Positions 60,436 through 64,000 of a DNA stretch of 64,000 nucleotides are shown here, in pieces. The first letter of the stretch is position 1. Each line of letters opens with the position of its first letter. Below the pieces are notes generated by a model. It was not told the origin of the DNA, made no database searches, and saw nothing but the letters and a program-made list of their open reading frames with translations. The stretch lies in contig JADJWC010000001.1 of the NCBI GenBank assembly GCA_016716565.1, positions 1,054,001 to 1,118,000 on the forward strand, written 5' to 3'. This DNA is from a bacterium. GTDB lineage: Bacteria > Bacteroidota > Ignavibacteria > Ignavibacteriales > Ignavibacteriaceae. A program made the translations under genes and the position numbers.

Positions 60436-61530
60436 ATGAATAATCTAAAAAAAATACATGATCTGGGTCAAAGTATCTGGCTTGATTTCTTCAACAGGGA
60501 AATTATGAATAATGGGATGCTTCAAAAACTTATCGATGAAGATTCTTTAAGCGGGATTACTTCCAATCCATCCATTTTTGAAAGTGCGGTACTCAGCAGT
60601 CCGGATTATAATGATGATATTAAAAAACTTTCGGATGAACAAAAAAGTAATGAGGATATTTTTTTCGAGTTTGCTATATGTGATATCAAACGTGCTGCAG
60701 ACATACTGGAGCCTGTTTATGAAAAATCAAATAGACGTGATGGTTTGGTAAGTATGGAAGTTTCACCGCTTCTTGCCAATGATACAGAAGGTTCAATTAA
60801 ACAAGCTGAAGAATTATGGAAAATGATTAACCGCAAAAATGCGATGATAAAAATACCGGGCACTAAAGAAGGCTTACCTGCTATCCGAAAATGTATTAGT
60901 GAAGGTGTCAATATCAATATTACTTTGTTGTTCGGTTTGAATCGTTACAGAGAAGTTACTGACGCTTATTTATCCGGATTGGAAGATCGGTTAAAAGCTG
61001 AGCAGCCCATTGATAATATAACGTCTGTAGCCAGTTTCTTTTTAAGCCGTATTGATGTACTTCTTGATCCTGTTTTGAAAAAGAAAGGACTTGATGAACT
61101 TTTGGGTGAAGCGGCAATTGCATCTGCAAAAGAAGCATACCAAATTTATAAAGAAGTTTTTCAAAGCGAGCGATTTAAAAAGCTTGAAAAACAAGGTGCA
61201 AAAAAACAAAAAGTTTTGTGGGCAAGTACCGGCACAAAAGACTCAGCATATAGTGATGTAAAATATGTAGAACCTTTAATTGGTCCAGATACTATTAATA
61301 CTCTTCCTTTAAAAACCATCGATGCTTTTCGTGATCATGGCAAAGCAGCGAACAGTTTAGAAAATAATCTATCCCATGCAAATAAAGTTTTACAGCGGCT
61401 TAAAGATAATGGGATCAGCATAGATGATATTACTCAAAAACTGGAAGAAGAGGGTATTGAAAAATTTGATAAAGCTTATGATAAATTATTAAATGCTATA
61501 GAAGCAAAGAGAAAGGAAATTGCTAAGTAA
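60436..61530 (+). CDS. tal: Transaldolase
   Basis: 364 residues from the ATG 7 bases after AGAGGA; earlier in-frame ATGs give a poorer spacing. Transaldolase motifs: IWLDFFNREIMNNG, GITSNPSIFESAV, VSMEVSPLLANDTEGSI, Schiff-base Lys139 in NAMIKIPGTKEG, INITLLFGLNRY, VASFFLSRIDVLLD, LWASTGTKDSAYSDV. The length matches the long (~360-370 aa) transaldolase type, and the C-terminal extension (LEEEGIEKFDKAYDKLLNAI) belongs to that form. It moves dihydroxyacetone units between sugar phosphates in the pentose phosphate pathway. The GAPDH gene starts 2 bases after the stop. Confidence 0.94.
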   Translation: MNNLKKIHDLGQSIWLDFFNREIMNNGMLQKLIDEDSLSGITSNPSIFESAVLSSPDYNDDIKKLSDEQKSNEDIFFEFAICDIKRAADILEPVYEKSNRRDGLVSMEVSPLLANDTEGSIKQAEELWKMINRKNAMIKIPGTKEGLPAIRKCISEGVNINITLLFGLNRYREVTDAYLSGLEDRLKAEQPIDNITSVASFFLSRIDVLLDPVLKKKGLDELLGEAAIASAKEAYQIYKEVFQSERFKKLEKQGAKKQKVLWASTGTKDSAYSDVKYVEPLIGPDTINTLPLKTIDAFRDHGKAANSLENNLSHANKVLQRLKDNGISIDDITQKLEEEGIEKFDKAYDKLLNAIEAKRKEIAK

Positions 61531-61531
61531 A

Positions 61532-62521
61532 ATGAAAAGAATAGCTATTAATGGATTTGGCAGAATTGGGAGAGCCGCATTGAAAATAATTCTATTGGAA
61601 GATGAATTAGATGTAGTTGCAATTAATGATTTAATGAGTATTGAAAACGCTACATATTTATTTAAATATGATAGTGTATATGGATTTTATGAAAGTGATG
61701 TAAGTATTCAGGAAAATTATTTACTCATCAAGGGTAAAAAGATTTTATTTCTTAACGAGAAAGATCCTGCAAATCTCCCTTGGAAAAATTTGAGTGTTGA
61801 TGTGGTTATTGAAAGCACAGGATTATTTAGAAAAAGAGAAGATGCTGAGAAGCATATCTATGCCGGAGCAAAAAATGTTGTAATTTCTGCACCAACAAAA
61901 AGTAAGGACACACCAACAGTACTGCATGGAGTAAATAAGAGAGATGGTAAAACTTCGGTATTTTCTTGTGCGAGTTGTACAACTAATAATATTGGTCCTG
62001 TTATTGAGATTATGGACAGAAGAATTGGAATAAAAAAAGCAATTTTAAATACCATCCATTCCTTTACTTCTTCAAATTCTCTGGTAGATGCGCCTTCAAA
62101 AAGAGATCTTCGTATGGGAAGATCGGCAATGATGAATTTAATTCCTGCTTCCACAGGTGCGGCAATAGCAACTATCAAAGCATTGCCGCAATTAGAAAAT
62201 AAATTTGATGGCATAGCGATACGCACTCCTGTGCCTGTAGGTTCTATTTCGGATATAACATTCGTACCTGCAAAAAATACTTCTGTGGAAGAAATCAATA
62301 ATATCCTGATTGAAGAATCAAAAACCGACAGATATAAACAAGTATTGGCTACTTCGAATGAACCTCTGGTTTCTTCAGATATTATTAATAGCAGCTATGC
62401 ATCAATTGTCGACTTGAAAATGACCAGAGTTGTAGATCGAGATTTAGTAAAAATTATGACCTGGTATGACAATGAATGGGGATTTACAAATCAAATGATC
62501 CGTGAAATCAAATTGATTTAA
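61532..62521 (+). CDS. gap: Glyceraldehyde-3-phosphate dehydrogenase
   Basis: 329 residues from the ATG two bases after the transaldolase stop. NAD-binding motif IAINGFGRIGRA; INDL (acidic residue favouring NAD); SCASCTTNN with catalytic Cys149; IHSFTSSNSLVDAP (His counterpart normally near 176 differs in context), RDLRMGRSAMMNLIPASTGAA, and the C-terminal WYDNEWGF. It converts glyceraldehyde 3-phosphate with phosphate and NAD to 1,3-bisphosphoglycerate. The asparagine usually before ASCTTN is a Cys here (SCASC). The HSFTSSN segment replaces the common HSYT.dQ. It pairs with transaldolase as one operon. Confidence 0.93.
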   Translation: MKRIAINGFGRIGRAALKIILLEDELDVVAINDLMSIENATYLFKYDSVYGFYESDVSIQENYLLIKGKKILFLNEKDPANLPWKNLSVDVVIESTGLFRKREDAEKHIYAGAKNVVISAPTKSKDTPTVLHGVNKRDGKTSVFSCASCTTNNIGPVIEIMDRRIGIKKAILNTIHSFTSSNSLVDAPSKRDLRMGRSAMMNLIPASTGAAIATIKALPQLENKFDGIAIRTPVPVGSISDITFVPAKNTSVEEINNILIEESKTDRYKQVLATSNEPLVSSDIINSSYASIVDLKMTRVVDRDLVKIMTWYDNEWGFTNQMIREIKLI

Positions 62522-62566
62522 AGATTTTTAATAAATGATAAAATGAATTCTACGAAAGGGTTTATG

Positions 62567-62902
62567 ATGGAAAATGGAAATCTGTATCCAGTGGCATCCA
62601 GAGAACTGAACGATAAAAAAGCTAATCTATCACCAAAAAACATTGAAGCCTGGCGGAATTTCAGTAAAACAGTATTTGAGGATGGAGAATTACCTGAAAA
62701 AATAAAGCAGCTTATCGCAGTGGCCGTTGCACACGTTACTCAATGTCCATACTGCATCAGGTCACATACCAGGACGGCAATTAGGAGAGGCGCAACAAAA
62801 AAAGAAATAATGGAAGCAATTTGGATTGCGGCTGAGATGCGTGCTGGAGCAGCGTATGCCCACGCGACTCTTGCGATGGACGAAATGGAGAATATTCGGT
62901 AG
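62567..62902 (+). CDS. CMD/AhpD-like protein, small
   Basis: 111 residues from the ATG 6 bases after GAAAGGG; ATGs at 62564 and 62543 are alternatives. Carboxymuconolactone-decarboxylase-family pattern with 'LPEKIKQLIAVAVAHVTQCPYCIRSHTRTAIRRGATKKEIMEAIWIAAEMRAGAAYAHA' in its parts: LIAVAVAHVTQCPYCIRSHT (CxxC...H) and EIMEAIWIAAEMRAGAA. A small soluble redox protein that probably handles peroxides. It follows the GAPDH gene by about 45 bases and precedes the flavin reductase gene. Confidence 0.88.
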   Translation: MENGNLYPVASRELNDKKANLSPKNIEAWRNFSKTVFEDGELPEKIKQLIAVAVAHVTQCPYCIRSHTRTAIRRGATKKEIMEAIWIAAEMRAGAAYAHATLAMDEMENIR

Positions 62903-62940
62903 TTGGGAAATTTAGATAAGATGATAAACTGGAAAAAAGT

Positions 62941-63684
62941 ATGAATGAATATTCAGTAAAAATATTAGAGATAAGTTCTATATCATCAAACACATTTAAT
63001 ATTAAAGTGGAAAAGCCTCAGGGATATACATATACTCCTGGACAATTTACGAACATATCATTAATAGATGGTGTCAAACTCGACGAAAAAGAATCCTTTT
63101 GTTTCGTTGGGTTAGTGGAAGCAAGTCATCTGGAATTTATAATCAAATTATATAACCAGAATGATTCACTAAAAAAAGCAATTGTTGGTTCAAGTGTTGG
63201 TAAAAAATTAAAGATAAGTGAGCCGCATGGAACTTTTAAATATAAAGGGATGGGTGTATTTATTGCTGCCGGTACCGGGATTACACCTGCTATCGCAATA
63301 TTGCGAGATCTTAAACATAAGAATGACCTAGCGGGAAATATGTTAATTTATTCGAATAGGAAAATGGACGATGTTATCCTGCATACGGAATTATCTCAGA
63401 TGCTTGGTATAGATTACATTAATGTGTTCACAAAAGAACGTTATGAAGGTTACTTTTTTGGAAGAATTGATAAAAACTTTTTAAGAATGCAAATCGTAGA
63501 TTCTGTGAGGTATTTCTATCTGTGTGGCTCATCAAATTTCGTTCAAGACATGCGATTGATACTTAAAGAATTTAATATACCATCAGATTCAATAATTTTT
63601 GAAGATGCTATTGTAAGTAATTCGATCAGAAAAAATAAAACTGAAGATATTGTAAATATCGAACAAACAATTGAAAATATCTGA
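62941..63684 (+). CDS. FAD-dependent ferredoxin-reductase-like flavoprotein
   Basis: 247 residues. FNR-type fold: FAD domain (~1-100) with YTPGQFTNISLIDG, KESFCFVGL in place of the usual R-x-Y-S/T flavin motif, and SEPHGTFKYKG; NAD(P) domain (~100-235) with GVFIAAGTGITPAIAILRDL (GTGITP), LIYSNRKMDDVILHTEL, YFYLCGSSNFVQDM (CG.. motif). There is no [2Fe-2S] domain. It moves electrons between NAD(P)H and a carrier such as ferredoxin or a heme protein. It belongs to the flavodoxin/ferredoxin reductase group; partners may be the ferredoxin encoded at 52812. Confidence 0.86.
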   Translation: MNEYSVKILEISSISSNTFNIKVEKPQGYTYTPGQFTNISLIDGVKLDEKESFCFVGLVEASHLEFIIKLYNQNDSLKKAIVGSSVGKKLKISEPHGTFKYKGMGVFIAAGTGITPAIAILRDLKHKNDLAGNMLIYSNRKMDDVILHTELSQMLGIDYINVFTKERYEGYFFGRIDKNFLRMQIVDSVRYFYLCGSSNFVQDMRLILKEFNIPSDSIIFEDAIVSNSIRKNKTEDIVNIEQTIENI

Positions 63685-63695
63685 AGGGATCTGCA

Positions 63696-63914
63696 ATGAA
63701 CCAAATTGATGAGCTTAATGGGGCGATAATTAAGATTACAATGACAATTCAGGAACGATATCCGGAATTATATGAATTATTGTCTGAGATGCCAGTAACA
63801 ATTCCAAATATTAAAAATCCAACGATAAACCTGGAAACTCTGAATTCATATTATAATTCCCTCCGATCTCTGATTGAAACTTACAACAATAATGATCATC
63901 TATTGAGATTGTAA
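63696..63914 (+). CDS. Small helical protein, unknown
   Basis: 72 residues (MNQIDELNGAIIKITMTIQ, RYPELYELLSEMPVTIPN, LETLNSYYNSLRSLIETYNN). Two amphipathic helices around a proline turn, no signal peptide. It starts 11 bases after the reductase stop, with GAAGGGATCTGCA as ribosome site, and its stop overlaps the DUF488 start (TAATG), so it is translated in this operon. I recognise no family. Confidence 0.7.
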   Translation: MNQIDELNGAIIKITMTIQERYPELYELLSEMPVTIPNIKNPTINLETLNSYYNSLRSLIETYNNNDHLLRL

Positions 63915-64000
63915 TGAACATAAAAGTTAAAAGAATTTATGAGAAAGAATCAAATTCAGATGGGTATCGGATACTAGTTGATAGAATCTGGCCAAGGGGG
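63914..64000 (+). CDS. DUF488-family protein, 5' end only
   Basis: 29 codons before the window edge. MNIKVKRIYEKESNSDGYRI followed by LVDRIWPRG is the conserved N-terminus of DUF488 (usually 'RIYdpp...dG.RvLVDRlWPRG'), a small soluble family of about 120 residues with a cysteine-type active site proposed. The start overlaps the preceding stop (TAATG). The rest lies outside the window. Confidence 0.85.
   Translation, partial: MNIKVKRIYEKESNSDGYRILVDRIWPRG

Noticed and set aside
1..64000. tRNA, rRNA or riboswitch genes
   Set aside because: I found no cloverleaf, rRNA-like conserved core or known riboswitch core; the tRNA-like words in the repeats are only ~16 bases.

Overview
The window looks like a piece of an Ignavibacteria (Ignavibacteriota/Chlorobi-group) chromosome or metagenomic contig. 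It is AT-rich. Eight predicted secreted proteins end in the type IX secretion (Por/T9SS) sorting domain with the N-Y-P-N-P-F-N-P-S-T signature typical of that lineage, and promoter-like and ribosome-binding sequences resemble those of the Bacteroidota/Chlorobi superphylum. No rRNA, tRNA, CRISPR array or insertion-sequence transposase is visible. The T9SS machinery itself lies outside the window.

Layout. (1) 1-8.3 kb, minus strand: envelope genes (TPR protein, several lipoproteins and barrel-like proteins, a PEGA-type lipoprotein, and a large secreted 5'-nucleotidase with post-COAP-1 and T9SS domains), some separated by related small hairpins. (2) 8.5-11.7 kb, plus strand: four unknown envelope proteins, two of them tandem paralogues, with a near-identical translation leader. 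(3) 11.9-13.7 kb: a truncated DUF2235 remnant, a TonB-C lipoprotein, a bactofilin and a small barrel-like protein. (4) 14.2-25.6 kb: a segment bounded by two related short repeats (A, B) that holds a membrane-bound one-component regulator (Reg_prop propeller, Y_Y_Y, TM segment, sigma-54 AAA+ domain, Fis HTH), a STAS-like protein and three T9SS cargo proteins. (5) 25.8-35.9 kb: a lipoprotein, then a copper/heavy-metal export cluster (HYC_CC_PP protein, CusA-like RND pump, TolC-like protein, CusB-like adaptor, metal-binding lipoprotein, CopB-type P1B ATPase). (6) 36.2-48.0 kb: a second segment bounded by two very similar ~355-bp direct repeats (C, D), with an alpha/beta hydrolase, a 7TMR-DISM histidine kinase plus LuxR-type regulator, and five secreted proteins (four with T9SS tails). 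(7) 48.8-59.7 kb: a nitrogen-oxide/low-oxygen respiration cluster: a Crp/Fnr (DNR-like) regulator, a perfect FNR-type palindrome, DUF2249 proteins, heme-copper-oxidase-like membrane proteins, a MIP18-type assembly factor, ferredoxin, NDH-2, cupin, a split and degenerate RIC (YtfE/ScdA)-like protein, and a cbb3-like terminal oxidase with three accessory subunits. (8) 59.8-64 kb: AhpD-like proteins, transaldolase, GAPDH, a flavin reductase and the start of a DUF488 gene.

How it fits together. Segments 4 and 6 share one plan: a membrane sensor/regulator followed by T9SS cargo, flanked by repeats that contain the same two short motifs (GCGGAGAGTC and GGTCTCCAAAA-GTCTCCA). This suggests modular islands of regulated surface or secreted proteins. 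The respiratory cluster probably responds to NO or low oxygen through the DNR-like protein acting at the palindrome 64 bases upstream of the first DUF2249 gene.

The most unusual features are: the RIC-like protein split at an A7 run that forms an in-frame A_AAA_AAA slippery heptamer and lacking some expected metal ligands; a stand-alone protein resembling the first helices of CcoN; a cytochrome c whose N-terminal Ig-like domain appears to lie in the cytoplasm; and the repeat-bounded regulator/cargo islands. All domain calls come from reading the sequence, without database searches.
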